Assembly: GCF_003711515.1 (NCBI RefSeq)
Contig: NW_021167081.1
Location: forward strand, 1,476,236-1,540,235
Source: Sodiomyces alkalinus F11
Lineage: Eukaryota; Ascomycota; Sordariomycetes; Glomerellales; Plectosphaerellaceae
Direction of reading: 5' to 3'
DNA: 64,000 nt
The notes beneath the pieces are model-generated. The model worked only from the letters and a program-made list of their open reading frames with translations. It made no database searches and was not told the DNA's origin. Below, in pieces: positions 44,701 to 56,200 of the stretch (position 1 is the first letter of the stretch; every line of letters starts with the position of its first letter). Made by a program: the position numbers and the translations under genes.

Positions 44701-46255
44701 AGTAGCCACCTTCTTAACGACCTTTCGCGTGCTTAGGGGAATAGATCCTAAGGAAGCCCGTAGAGTTAAAGATAAAGCTACCCGTGTATTCCTTAAGGAC
44801 GGATTATTATAGACCCGAGTAACTATAGCCGATTCGACCCCTAAATGCTGGATTAACGATAAAGATACCTAGGTTAACCTGATTAGGAGAGCCTACGACA
44901 AATCCGGATACCGAGGAAGGTAAGGTACTTACTATCGCCTCGCCGCTAACTACTTCTAGGATAGTATCTATAAGAGCGTTTAGAGGTTTATCGAGTCCTA
45001 TTCTGAATACTAGGCCCGCCGTAGCCGTTCTTAGGAGGACCCCCTAATCGTAATAAGCCTACCCGAGGCCGCCCTCCCTTTTACCTAAGTCTGTCTAGAT
45101 ATTTAATATCTCTAAGGATAATATCTTATAGAGGCCCGCTATATATTTATAGGTTAGGTTAAGGCCCGACTACTAAAAAAAAACACGTCTAAGGCTATTA
45201 CCTTATTCCTATAGAAAGATATAATCTATAGGTATAGGCTCTATATAATCCTCCTTATAGATAGAGGTCTAGAGAATAAGAGTTATATAATCGAGCTAAA
45301 CCGTCGCTATAGGACTACTCGAAAGCTCGCCTTAGCCTATTACCCCCGCGCTAATAGCCTTAACGAGGTTAGGTATAAGACTATTACCCACCCTCTATCT
45401 ATCTAGTCGAAGCTTTACCCTAGAGTCTTTTACGAGATCCTCCTAATAGTCCTTTTCGCTAACTGTATAATAGTAAGAGCTTCTACTAGCCGCATCCCTT
45501 TCTTCTTTCTACACGGCTACAAGGCTATTACCCCGATTAAGATAACCTGCCTAACCTAAAGAGTACTAGACTAAGGCCGCGTTAAAACCCCTAAGAATAA
45601 GATAATACTTCAGTTAAGGACTTTTACCTAGCTTAATACTAACCGATAAGCTGCTATTACTATAATCACTAAATAATAAGGGCGACGGATAGCCTATATT
45701 AATACTAGCTATGCCCGGGTACTCTATAAGTAAAGACTATAAGTTAAGGATCTTATACTAGTTCACGATACTAAGAAAGCTATCGATATAAGTCGTAAGG
45801 CTAAGCTTAACTACCGCTAGAATAGCCTATATCGTATCCGAAAGACTAATCACGATAATAAGTCCTTTATCCTCAAGACTCTTACTAGGGAAGAACTAAA
45901 AGGGATTACTTTTACCACTAACCGCCTAAAGAAGTTTATTAGAAACGACGATAGGCACTAAGAGCCTAAGGACTAAACTATACTTAAACGGGACTATAGC
46001 GAAGAGCTTAAGATTATATACCCTGTCCGAGGAGCGCCTATCACCGAAGAAGTCACTAAAGTACCCCTTTTACCTAGTAAGGACCCTAAGGAAGATACTA
46101 AGGCCGAGGATAATATTAGTTCCCCTAATTATACTATTAACGATATTTTACGCCGCTCCGAGAGACTAAGAGAGTTATTAGGGGAGTATTATAAGAAGCT
46201 AGAAGAAGAGTTAAAAAAGGTAAGGGAGTCTAGTACCGTCGAGGTGTAGATTCTA
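41780..46255 (+). pseudogene. Gypsy pol (protease, RT, RNase H, integrase), RIP-broken
   Basis: Domains in order on the plus strand. Protease reads FYVVINIGAVFNTIRL, with Asn in place of the catalytic Asp. Reverse transcriptase reads KKDGNIRLINSATKINVV, then ISLLNLFSGYNQVILNKES and a stop, with the metal-binding box PFINDIIVKG at about 43,680-43,710 (normally V-D-D). RNase H reads VIVDASID near 44,180. Integrase has the zinc region around 44,880-45,010 (YDKSGYRGR and YSEYQARR, with His and Cys as Tyr) and its core after 45,080. The frame ends with a Glu/Lys-rich stretch (LGEYYKKLEEELKKVRES) at about 46,180-46,245. All stops are explained by CAA, CAG, CGA-independent or TGG changes. Confidence 0.85.
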
Positions 46256-47700
46256 TAGCACCTAGATTTTAACCCGAGTAAGTACGAGGATTATACTAAT
46301 ACGCTGTATTTTATTCCTTATTATTATTTTCCCTGATTTCCTTTATTTTTAAAGCCTATACTCGTTAGGAGGCTAGCTTATAGTCTTAGGGCCGAGGGTA
46401 AATAGAGCTAAGTCTCTTATCTATATAGAGTCGCGATATACGCTAGTATAAAGGGCGTAAACCTATAAATAATCTTCCTAACCACCACCCTAGTCCGTTT
46501 CTTTTTTAAACTTTTGCCTTTATTACCCTAATTAGAGACACTATAAACCTATCCAGACTTATTTCCCCGATTAGAAGACTTTTCCCTATATTTATTATTT
46601 ATTATATTTATAAGTAAGTCTAACTACGTGGACGTTATAGAGATATACCACTATACACTCTCTTTTCTATAATAAGCATAGGTTTCTTTTATTATAATCT
46701 TGAATTCTTTACTTCTATTCCCCTAATTACCGTATAATTCATCGGACCTAAGCTAAATTATACCTGGTTTAATATAAGCTACCTATTCTGCGGAAAGGAG
46801 TTATAGTCGGGAATAACTAGTATAGGGACGGTTACTAAGGGTATAATATAATCGAGAGAAATACCGTTAAAGGCTATAAGCCGTAAACCGTAAATCCCTC
46901 CTTTACTAACCCTAATACTAGTAACTTATTAGGTTATTACGTTAATCTTAAAGGCCGATTTCAGAAGTATAAGAGCCACTCCCTTCCCACTACTTAAAGC
47001 CCCTTTTTCCTAATCTCTATTACTAATCGCTCTCCCTATAACTAATATTATACCCCTATTCTCCTGACCACACCTATATATACTACTCTTAAGTCTACTA
47101 TACGTAAGTTCCTTATCTGAAAAGAAAAGACTAATATTATACCTGTTACCAGAAGAGTAAGTTCAAGACACTAAGTTAACCGCGTTAAAAGCCCCGCCAG
47201 AAAAACCCCTAATAAAGAAAAACGTAATATCACGATAACGACGGCGGTAATAATAATAAAAACCGGAAAACCCGGGGATTCCCTATTTTTATTAGCCTAA
47301 TTAAACGACTACCGGCCGCTGTCTATAAATCTTATTCTTCTTATAAGGGCTTTATCGGTAGATAGGCCCGTGGAGTCTACTCGTGTGGAGTAGAAAACGG
47401 ATTATTATAAGGAGAAGGAAAAAGAGAAGAAGATAAGCCACGAAGAAGACCTCCTTTTATACCTTATTTCCCTTAACCTTACTACCTATTCCCCTGATTA
47501 GACCTATTATAAAGTTCTCGCGAAAAGAGTAATACCCTAAGTATTAGGGAACGTTACTTTATAGAAATCCCGTTTATCTATTAGAGTTATATTATTTAGA
47601 TAATTAACTATCTAATTCCCTTCTCTATAAGCCACCCTATAAACCGCGCACCTATCCTTCCTACCTATTCCCCTGATTATAAAGCACTCTATTAAGTAAA
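46256..47700. other. Gypsy extra region, first part: nothing recognised
   Basis: RIP-mutated sequence after the end of pol. Neither strand gives a frame that I can follow for long. Several CCCTGATTAG/CCCTAATTAG words lie in it (for example 47,492-47,501). Confidence 0.4.
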
Positions 47701-49450
47701 TAACTTAGTTTCTGGGTTAGGATCGCTTTTATAGTTACCTTCCTTAGACCCGTCCTTCTTAGAGACCCGGCGCTAGACCTAAGCCCCTTTAGGAAGTAAA
47801 ATAGTCTAATAGATAATTATTTCCTCCCGGTTAGGCACCTTCTTAGCCTTACGGATAGTATTATAATACCTATCTACCTCCTTCCTATACTAAGCTAAGA
47901 GTATTAGGATAAGACTAAGTAAGCTATTATAAGCCTTAAAGATTTTACCGCTATAGGCCTAGCGTATTTAGCGAGTAATCTTATAGCCTATAGCGGTTAT
48001 ATTAACTAGGAAAACGCTAGTCCAAGGAGAGTGGATCGGGTATCGTTTATCGTTATAGAAAGACTACGATAGCACTAAGTTATCCTTAGGGAGGGGATTA
48101 TAGTGTTTAAAGCCGGGGTGATTACTATCGGGCTAGCTAATCTTATACTTAGCCTACTAGAACTCCTTACGGAGGCCTTTATCTCGGAATATATAAGTAG
48201 ACTTATAGAATAGATAGTTAGTATAGTTAGGGAAGCGTGGATTCTGCGGTAAGGAGACGCACTTATAGAATAGGTACGTGATCTTATTATTAACCCGATC
48301 TATTATAGCTATCTAGCGTTCTTCGTAGCACTAGCAGGGCACCTTATTAACTACGCTATATACCTGCACGATAAGTGCCCTGGCGGCGTAAGGCCTTATC
48401 ACGATCTTTATAATATACTCTCTTTAGGGGCCCGCGAGATCCTTAGCCACGAAGATATAACGGCGGAATAAGGGTGTCTTAAAGAAGTTACGTATTTCTC
48501 TAAATAGAGCCTATTCTATATCCTGGTTAGTAATATTTAATAAAGTATCCTAAAACCGGTTTATAACGGTGAGCCGGGTGTCTAAATCGATGATAGAAGA
48601 TAGAAGGTCGAGCTCGACGTACGAAACGCCGCCCTTACTAGCCACCTTAAACTAACCGACGTGAGTATTAACCTTAGCACTAAAGTTAGCACGCCCTAAT
48701 TAGGGTAACCACGAGAAATAAGGAAGGAAAACTTATAATTATATCTATAGGCGTTACCTAAACGTTATACTCGTTAGGAGTGCCCCTTATTAGACGCGTC
48801 TTAGACTAAAACCACGGAATAGGCTTAATGGACTCCTATCTACTAACGGCCTTCTTACGTTTATACGGTTCTGCTTCATTTAATACCCTGATTATATACT
48901 TAGAAGCTATAGTGTGCGTTCGAGAAGTTAGGAAGTTATTATAGTGATAGTGCTATCGGTAAAGATAACTATAGAAGTAGTGATATTGCTTAGAAGAAGA
49001 GGAACGAAGAGCCGGGGATCCTATATCTTTTATATTTAAGAGATAGATAAGCAGAGACGTTAACTACGCGGCTTATAGCTTCTATAAGTTAAGGGAGGCG
49101 TCTTTAATAAAGTAATCACGACTATTCGACCTGCCTTTATAGCTATTTATAGCTACCTCCTTTTATTTTCCTTTATTATAGAATCACGACTCCGCCCACT
49201 ACCTAATAATAAACGAAGAGCCTTATTAGATATTTACTAGCTAATTATAGTAAGCGTTTCTAACGTCGATTTCCTAATTTAGTACCTTCTTTCCGATTTT
49301 ATAAAGGCTATCTTTATCACGACTTAGAAAATAACCTCCTTTAACGACTAAAAGACCGTTCGAGCTATAGTTATAAGCTAAGGACTCCTGCTTAAAGGGA
49401 AGAGCCTTTAGAAGAGACCTCGGAGGATAAATAGAACCCTCCTCGGCCTT
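47700..49450 (-). pseudogene. Antisense degenerate ORF in the Gypsy element with a cysteine-cluster region
   Basis: Read on the minus strand from about 48,650 to 47,780, a single frame is broken only by TAA/TAG stops. It reads SYVELDLLSSIIDLDTRLTV, then REIRNFFKTPLFRRYIFVAK, IRPYAARALIVQVYSVVNKV and PC followed by a stop and C. Further on, near 48,300-48,150, come YKCVSLPQNPRFPNYTNYLF and then YIFRDKGLRKEF. The spacing of Cys (or Tyr from Cys) pairs, an FxKCV-like word and an N-C-x-x-C-like word resembles the short cysteine-rich domain DUF3716 of fungal proteins; this match is from memory and uncertain. The part above 48,700 is harder to follow. It lies opposite to gag-pol. Confidence 0.5.
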
Positions 49451-49640
49451 AATCCTGATCTCCCCCCCTTTAATATTTCCTTATCGACTTAGGCTTACCT
49501 ATTCTTCCCTATTATATTTTACCCCTTTTCCGCTATTTTGATCTCCCCGTTCCCCCCCCCCCCCGAACATCCCTTCTTCTCTTTTTCTCTTTTTTCTTTC
49601 GTAAGGAATTATTACTAAAGACCCTGATTAGGGTATTTAG
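49451..49640. promoter_or_regulatory. Pyrimidine-rich stretch between two divergent cargo ORFs
   Basis: It contains a run of 13 C (49,552-49,564) followed by a CT-rich stretch to about 49,600 on the plus strand. Such a tract just before a reading frame is typical of fungal core promoters and leaders. It lies between the antisense frame and the sense frame. Pyrimidine-only sequence has few CA steps, so RIP would leave it largely unchanged. Confidence 0.45.
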
Positions 49641-51545
49641 CCTAAGGGACGGACCGCTATCGAGTCGAGTACTAGGCCCCGTAAGAAGTATAACCCTAAG
49701 AAGAGTAGGTGGGCGTTCCTAGTAAGTGGTTTACCACACCGCCTTTTTAAGGCCGTAGATAATAATACCCCTTATACTAGGTTTAGAGCTATCTTGAAGG
49801 ACGGCTAGTAGATAGTTTAGGGACTCCTAGATAAGAATAAGAACGACGGGTTAGATATAGAGGCCGTAGGGCTCGCCGTATTATAATCGCCTCTAATAAT
49901 CTTATATAGCGAAGGATATCTTAAGGTCCGTTCTATCTTAATATTAGCCTACCGGCTACGTAAAGATATTAAGGCTGATAGGTAGTAAGAGAAGAGTACT
50001 ATAGAAGAAGTGATAAGTACGGTGGTTAGCCGTAGGTAAGAGGATTCAAGGCCTACGGTGTTCCTTAATAAGATTCTATGCTAGGGAATAGATACTAAGG
50101 GTAAGGCGGAGTTTATAACTCTCTCCGATAAGGCGCGGTAATATGCTAAAACTAGCCGCTTTATCCCTATAATCTACTATATTAACGGTAACTATTTCGT
50201 TAGTCTGATTATCGACTAGAAGACTTAGATTATATATAGATATAATAGTATATAGTCTAACGGTAAAGGTAAACGACGCCTCCTCGGAGTCGCCCGTTTT
50301 ACGATATAGTGGATGATTTTTATTAGAGCTCCTAAAGAAGCCGTTAATAGTATAGCTAAAAAGTTCTATATTATCCCTAGCCCTATATAGCTAGACGATT
50401 ACTTATATAGTCCTTTTATTATAGAATAGATCAGAGCTTTAGTCTAAAAGGAATACCTATTCCCTTAAAGCTCTAAGATTTATAGGTTTACTTAAGGTCG
50501 CTATTACGGGAATAATATAGGGGAATATACTCGGTATATTGAAGAAGGCTAGGTGATTTATATTAGTGAACTCTTTAGCTTTAGTCACTATATAGAACTA
50601 GCTATAAAGCCCGCGACGCCGCCTCCCGAGGCCCCTAAGACGACTGGATTCTAGCCTATTAATAAGACTAAGAAATAGATACCGGTTAACCCGCCTAAGG
50701 GTCCTAAGACTCCTAAGACACCTGAAGTTAAGGAAGAGTCTATTAAACTTACTGGTTCCCCTAATCCCGAGATTATAGACCTTACTAACTCGTCCGGCTA
50801 GAGTTTCTAGGACCCCTTAGTATTATCCGATAGTAGTAGTAACGTCGACGACGCAGGTCTTAGTGGTTTTAAGCTCTAGACACCTAAGGGTAAGAAAGCC
50901 GTGAAATAGACGCCGCCGGCTATTAAGAAAACGCCGCCCCTAAAGATACCGAAGATGTCTAAGACGCCTAAGACTCTAAAGGCCTCTAAACCCTTTACCG
51001 CTTTAAAGAAGAGGAGTTACAATATCTCAGATAAATAGGAAGAGGAGGCGAAGTACTAGGCTAAGGGCACGGAGATATCTTATTACCTGCTTTACTATAG
51101 ACTCGTAGATATACGGCCTCTAGCTAAGCGCATTAGTCCTAGCAGGCCAAGCCTATACACTAAGGAAGAATAGATTAAGTCCTTTAATAACCTATACCGA
51201 GTAGGCCTCCGTGACGTAGTAGCTAATAGCGCGCTATATCTACCGCCGCCTCGGGCTATACCTTAGGAAGGATAGCTTCGTTATAATGCGGGGATTAAAT
51301 AGGAGGCAGATAAGGCTACCGCTGATTAAGAGGCTAGGAAGGCTAATAAGCCTAACTATATAGTCGGAGGAAGAACCTTACGAAAGCGTAAGTAGAGGCA
51401 TATATAGAGGATTAGATAAGAGATATCTCGAGGAAATAGTCGGTGGAGATAGTAAGAGAATAGTATATACGGAGGAACTAGAACTAAGAGGATCCCTAAT
51501 TAGGTATATATTGAGGACGGGGTGATTAGAGGAATAAGGGTATAC
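49640..51545 (+). pseudogene. Sense degenerate ORF in the Gypsy element, Lys/Pro-rich, unrecognised
   Basis: One plus-strand frame can be followed for about 1.9 kb with only TAA/TAG stops. It starts near RTAIESSTRPRKKYNPKKSR and continues WAFLVSGLPHRLFKAVDN. Around 50,270-50,420 it reads GKGKRRLLGVARF, then MIFIRAPKEAVNSIAKKFYI. After about 50,600 it becomes a long Pro/Lys/Thr-rich stretch (NPPKGPKTPKTPEVKEESIK and TPPAIKKTPPLKIPKMSKTP) with an acidic IIDLTNSS word, and ends with a basic region. I do not recognise it. The composition suggests a nuclear or chromatin-binding protein, but that is inference. The original start codon is not identifiable. Confidence 0.55.
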
Positions 51546-51635
51546 GATAGCTCTTTACTTAGTTTATTTACTTATATCTGCTTATTTTTAGGAGTTATCT
51601 ACGCTGCGAGGGCGTAATCGAGATAACTAGGGCCG

Positions 51636-51652
51636 TATTATAACCGCGCAGA
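51636..51652 (+). repeat. Gypsy 3' LTR, left fragment (17 bp)
   Basis: TATTATAACCGCGCAGA matches the first 17 bases of the 5' LTR (one difference) and ends in GCAGA, the target site of the nested Copia. The LTR resumes at 57,989; 17 + 346 = 363 bp, equal to the 5' LTR. Confidence 0.9.
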
Positions 51653-51915
51653 TGTCGCACGTTAAATAGGCACTTGAATAATTAACTTAGTAGAGCAGAA
51701 ATCTCGTGTGTGTGTATTATTTTTAGTTATATCTAGGAGAGTCTCTTATACCCTTAATTTAGGTGGTGAAGACTCTGTTATGGGTACTAAGTTATTTGGA
51801 TCCTATCCGGTCTTTTCCGGTATCCGCCCCTATTATATCCGAAGCCCTTAGTTATAGCGTGGATCCCCCCTGGATCCGCTATAGACCACGTCGTGGTCCG
51901 TGTGCCTATACGACA
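51653..51915 (-). repeat. Copia copy 2 LTR (left, 3' LTR of the element)
   Basis: 263 bp, from TGTCGCACG to TACGACA. It pairs with 57,721-57,983 at equal length; differences are C/T or G/A, such as TGTCGCA here against TATCGCA there. Confidence 0.95.
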
Positions 51916-53047
51916 CACCCCCTTAGTTAAGGTAGGTCTTCTCAGGTCAACTAACCAATCAGAGGCTTCGGTTTAAACCAAACGCTCTTAACTTTTCCAT
52001 CGTAAAATCAACAGTCAAGGGAAAACGCCCCTGTAAAAGGGATCTAAATCCGCCCTATTTAACCGTTTAATTTAATTCCATCTTAATTAGTTCCTCGATC
52101 CTGATTAGCCGGATCTGCTTAATCAGATCTATATCCATCGGATCTACTACGCTCTCGGGGGCCTTCGTAGTCACTACGGCCGTGGCTTTAGCGCGTTTAA
52201 TCTCTCCGTGTAGTCGTTTAGACTACTCGATACGATCCTTTTAATCCGTTAGATTAAGCTATTACTATAGTCTTTTAATCCCTGCCTCCGGCAGTGCCTT
52301 CGTTAAACCGTCCGCGATTATCTCCTTCGTGTTAACGTACATAACCTTAAAGAGGCCCTGCTATACTAACTAACATGCCCACTAGTTATGAATATCGACG
52401 TGCCGTAGCCTTATTCGTAGACGTTATGCCTTCTTATTAACAAGGTCAATAGTCTATTAATTATCGTGGTATAGCTATAGTTACTATTAGTCTAACCGAA
52501 GCTCTAAATCTCTTAATATCCGGCTAATAAACAGCGTCTCCTTAGCTACTTCGGTAAAAGCGAGTAATTCCGACTCTATTAACGACGTCGTCACTATTAG
52601 TTATTTACCCGCCTTTTAGTTGACGGTTCCCCCGAAAAGCTTTATCGTATATCCCTATAAACTCTTACGGTCTAGGTTATCCCTAAAGGACGCGTCGCTT
52701 ACTATTAGGAAAAGCCTATCCCCGCCGAATTCCAGGTAATATTGTCTTATATAATATAGGAATAGTAGCACTTATTAAGCCCTCTTAAGGTGGTCGGAGG
52801 AGGGGTTAACGTTATATTAGAAAAGCTTCGAATAGGCGAACGCGATATCGGGTCTTATCACAATAGCGGTATATAGGATAGAACCGATTATACCCTAGTA
52901 CTAGCGGACCTCGGGAATTAACGCGCGTATGCTATCGCGGGGTATTAACGGCTTTATCGTTAATAACAGAACCTTTAGTGGTTTTCGGCAGAGTATATCT
53001 ACGTAGTATTTAACCGCGATCTTCTCCACGTAGGAGGATTATAATAG

Positions 53048-53260
53048 CTATAATCTACGGGTGGCTCTATCCCTTAGGACCTTAATTCCCAGGAACCAGC
53101 GGATTTCCTCGCCTCCTAATAACCTATAGCTTCGCTTAAGGGCGGCCTCGAGGTCGTCGGCGTTAGTCTTACGATCTCTATAGTAAATAAGTCCGATATC
53201 GTCGACGTAGAAGAATAGGATTAAACCGTCGCGGAGTATAACACAGGGGTCGTTAAGCAT
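53048..53260 (-). pseudogene. Surviving open segment of Copia copy 2 reverse transcriptase
   Basis: A 70-codon stretch with no stop, rare in this block. It contains GLILFFYVDDIGLIYYRDRK, the Y-V-D-D active-site box, and the following GGEEIRWFLGIKVLRDRATR, which matches the FLGI motif of Copia reverse transcriptases. It is a fragment inside the broken pol, not a gene. Confidence 0.85.
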
Positions 53261-56200
53261 AGCCGTAAATCCTATCCTCTATAGCGTACCGCTAAATTCC
53301 TCTTACTATAGCAGTAGCGATACCCTTAAGCCGAAGAGGGCTTTCCGTAGCAGCAGGACCTTACCTAGTACTTTATAGCCTTACGGCATCTTTATAAACA
53401 CCTCTTCCTTAAGGCTAGCGTTAACGAACGCGTTAATAGCGTTAAACTGCCTTATTTCCAGGTTAAATCGGGCGGCGATCGCTATTAGTATACGGAAGGA
53501 CCGCGAGGCCAGCGTTACGGCGTAGTTATCTTTAGTCTCTAACTATTTTTATTAATCCCCTCGGACTATAAGGCGGGCCTTACACTTAAGGAGGGTGCCC
53601 TCCTTATTAAATTTATAGGTGTATACCTATCTACAGGCGAGGACTTATTACTTATTAGCCTAATCACCACTCTCCTCCTACTAGCAGCCTATCTATCGGT
53701 GCCCCCTAAGGTATTCCCCCTCGGCCTATAACCACCGCTTCCGTAATGGGTAGAGGCGTATATCGTGGTAGTGGTTTAGTAGAGGCGGGAGATCCTCGCG
53801 GGTTATGTGCGATAGTGGCTAGGAGATATAAGGGGGATCTATAGCACCGACGTCGCTATCGTTAATAGCTTACTTCCTCGCGCGTATAGGGTTATAAGTC
53901 CTTCTAGCGTTAAAAAACGCCTTCTAGGCGTTATTATTCTAGACCTTCTCGGTCGTGTATAGACTTACGATAGTTCTCATAATAGATAGGCGCGCGGCCG
54001 ATAGGCGTGCGGCCGATAGGCACCCCCTAGGGGTATCCGCGGCTATCCGTTAGTGGTTATCGTATTCTTCTACCTTAATTCCCCTAACCACCGCTAACGC
54101 TATAAGGAACGCGCGTGCGGGATCTTCCGGGGATATTAAAGGCATGGGAAACGGTTTAAATCTCGTAGTAGTAAACCGTAAGGTGTCCGTAGTAGTAGCG
54201 GTGGCCTTTCCCGTAGTAATAGCGGTAGCGTTAGAGTTACGAGGTTCTAAGTCTATAGCCTAATAACTAGGCTATAGATTTAGAACCTTATCTATAGTAA
54301 TAGTAGTAGCCTCTCTCGTAGTAATAGCGACGGCCTCGCCTTTATCCGTAGTAATAACGGTGGCGTCGCCTTTACCCGTAGTAATAGCGGTATAGTCTAT
54401 AATAATAGTAGTAGCCTCTCTCGTAGTAATAATAACGGCCTCGCCTTTATCCGTAGTAATAGTAGTGGCGTCGCCTTTACCCGTAGTAATAGCGGTGGCG
54501 TTAGAGTCTTCCGACTTAAGATCTAATACGTCTACGGCTATACCTCTTAATAGCAGCCTATTCGCGGTCTTATTAGATTAAGTGATACGGATAGATTATA
54601 GGCGTTCCCCGATTTCCTCGGCGGAAGCTATAGCTTATAGCGTTTTAATCCTACTATTAAATATCTCGTCTTCGTTAAAGCCTACGTCTCTCGTGGTGAT
54701 AATATCCGTTAGGTATAGTAGCTAAATATGGAAGCTATTCGAGGATTAGTATCCGATATAATAACCGATCTATACCTTCGGTTCTAGCCTTTACAGGCGG
54801 TTCCTTTTAGCTTAGGCATCGCGCGTTTTTATAAAGGCTTTATAGCCGTAAGCTCGTAGGTGCGTAAGGTTAGGTTAACGGCCACGTAGGCCTTCGTATA
54901 GCGTTCGCTAGTTATTAATATATCGTGGCGTCCTATTATATAGATATATAGCAGTCTTAAAGATCTTATGCTAGATAGATATAGGCAGATTAGCTCTAAT
55001 TCTTATAACCCTCGCCCTTCTCTTAACTATACCTCTAATCCGTTCTATAACGCCGTTTTAATCCTGTGAATATAGTGCCGACGGCTAGCCTTCCACCCCC
55101 TTAGCAGCGAGGAAAGCAACGACTTCTAGGTGCTAAAATATCTCGGAATCGGCTCGCAGGATATATATAGCCGGATATCGAATTAGGTCTTAAGCAAGGC
55201 AAAAACGTCTTGTAATACATATAGGATAGAGCCTTAGTCTCTCTTCTATAGGTAGTAATCCCACGTATAATTTATATACACGTCTATAATAAATATAATA
55301 GACTTATACAGGCCGCCTGCTAACGGCTCCGCCTCTTCTAAATCGTGAAAATTAATAGCCAGGGCCTCTCTGGGCTTTAACGGGTAAAGGGATAGTATCC
55401 GCCGGATCTACGTAGGCACTTACGATTACCTATACACGTTATAGTCCGTTATACGAGGTCCCTTTATCTTTACCCCCTAAGTAGCGTCGACGATCTTTAT
55501 AAGAGTATCGGTGCCGTAGTAGCCGAGGCGTTCATGCCACCGTTATACTATAGTCTTTTGCGGTTGCCGCGGCGTTCGTGATCTTCTATATGGGTTATCG
55601 CGGGGATACCTTACCGAGACCGCGAATATAGTAGCGGCCGTGGCTTCCGCGCGCTCGATTATATACTAGCCGTGGATATCTAGTAGCTTATAGATAGACC
55701 GGTTATCGGCGGAGCTAACGATAGTATCGTTTATAGTGTCCTAGCGGTAGCCTTATAGGCGTAGCTAGCGTTCCGAGATAATATTAGTAACGAATTCCTT
55801 ATAGTATACGACGTTATAGAGGCGTAGTAGCCTCTTCGTGCCTGCTAGGGATTATATACGTAGCTTAACGTCTCCGTATCCGAGGATAGGAGCCTTATAA
55901 GTACCCACCTAAAGCGTTAATAAATTAACCGTGGGTAGTCTAACGGCCGTAAAACGGCCTCGATTATTAAAGATATAGATTAACGATCCTAAGTCTAGGA
56001 TCGCGTAGTATAATAACGCTCTGGCTTAGTTAATAGAAAAGGATATCCTCTATTCTTATTATAATCTTAATAGTGTCATCGTACGACGACGCGCTACCCC
56101 CTAGGTTAGGGGGGCTCTTAGTCTCCCCGTCGCGGTGACGGATAGGTCTTTATAAACTATAGTAGGCGTAGTATTATAGAGTTAATCTTCCTGGATCTCC

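Noticed and set aside
48694..48705. CCCTAATTAGGG read as head-to-head telomere repeats
   Set aside because: Other copies read CCCTGATTAGGG or CCCTGATCAG, and there is no telomere array, so a RIP-changed palindrome explains it better.
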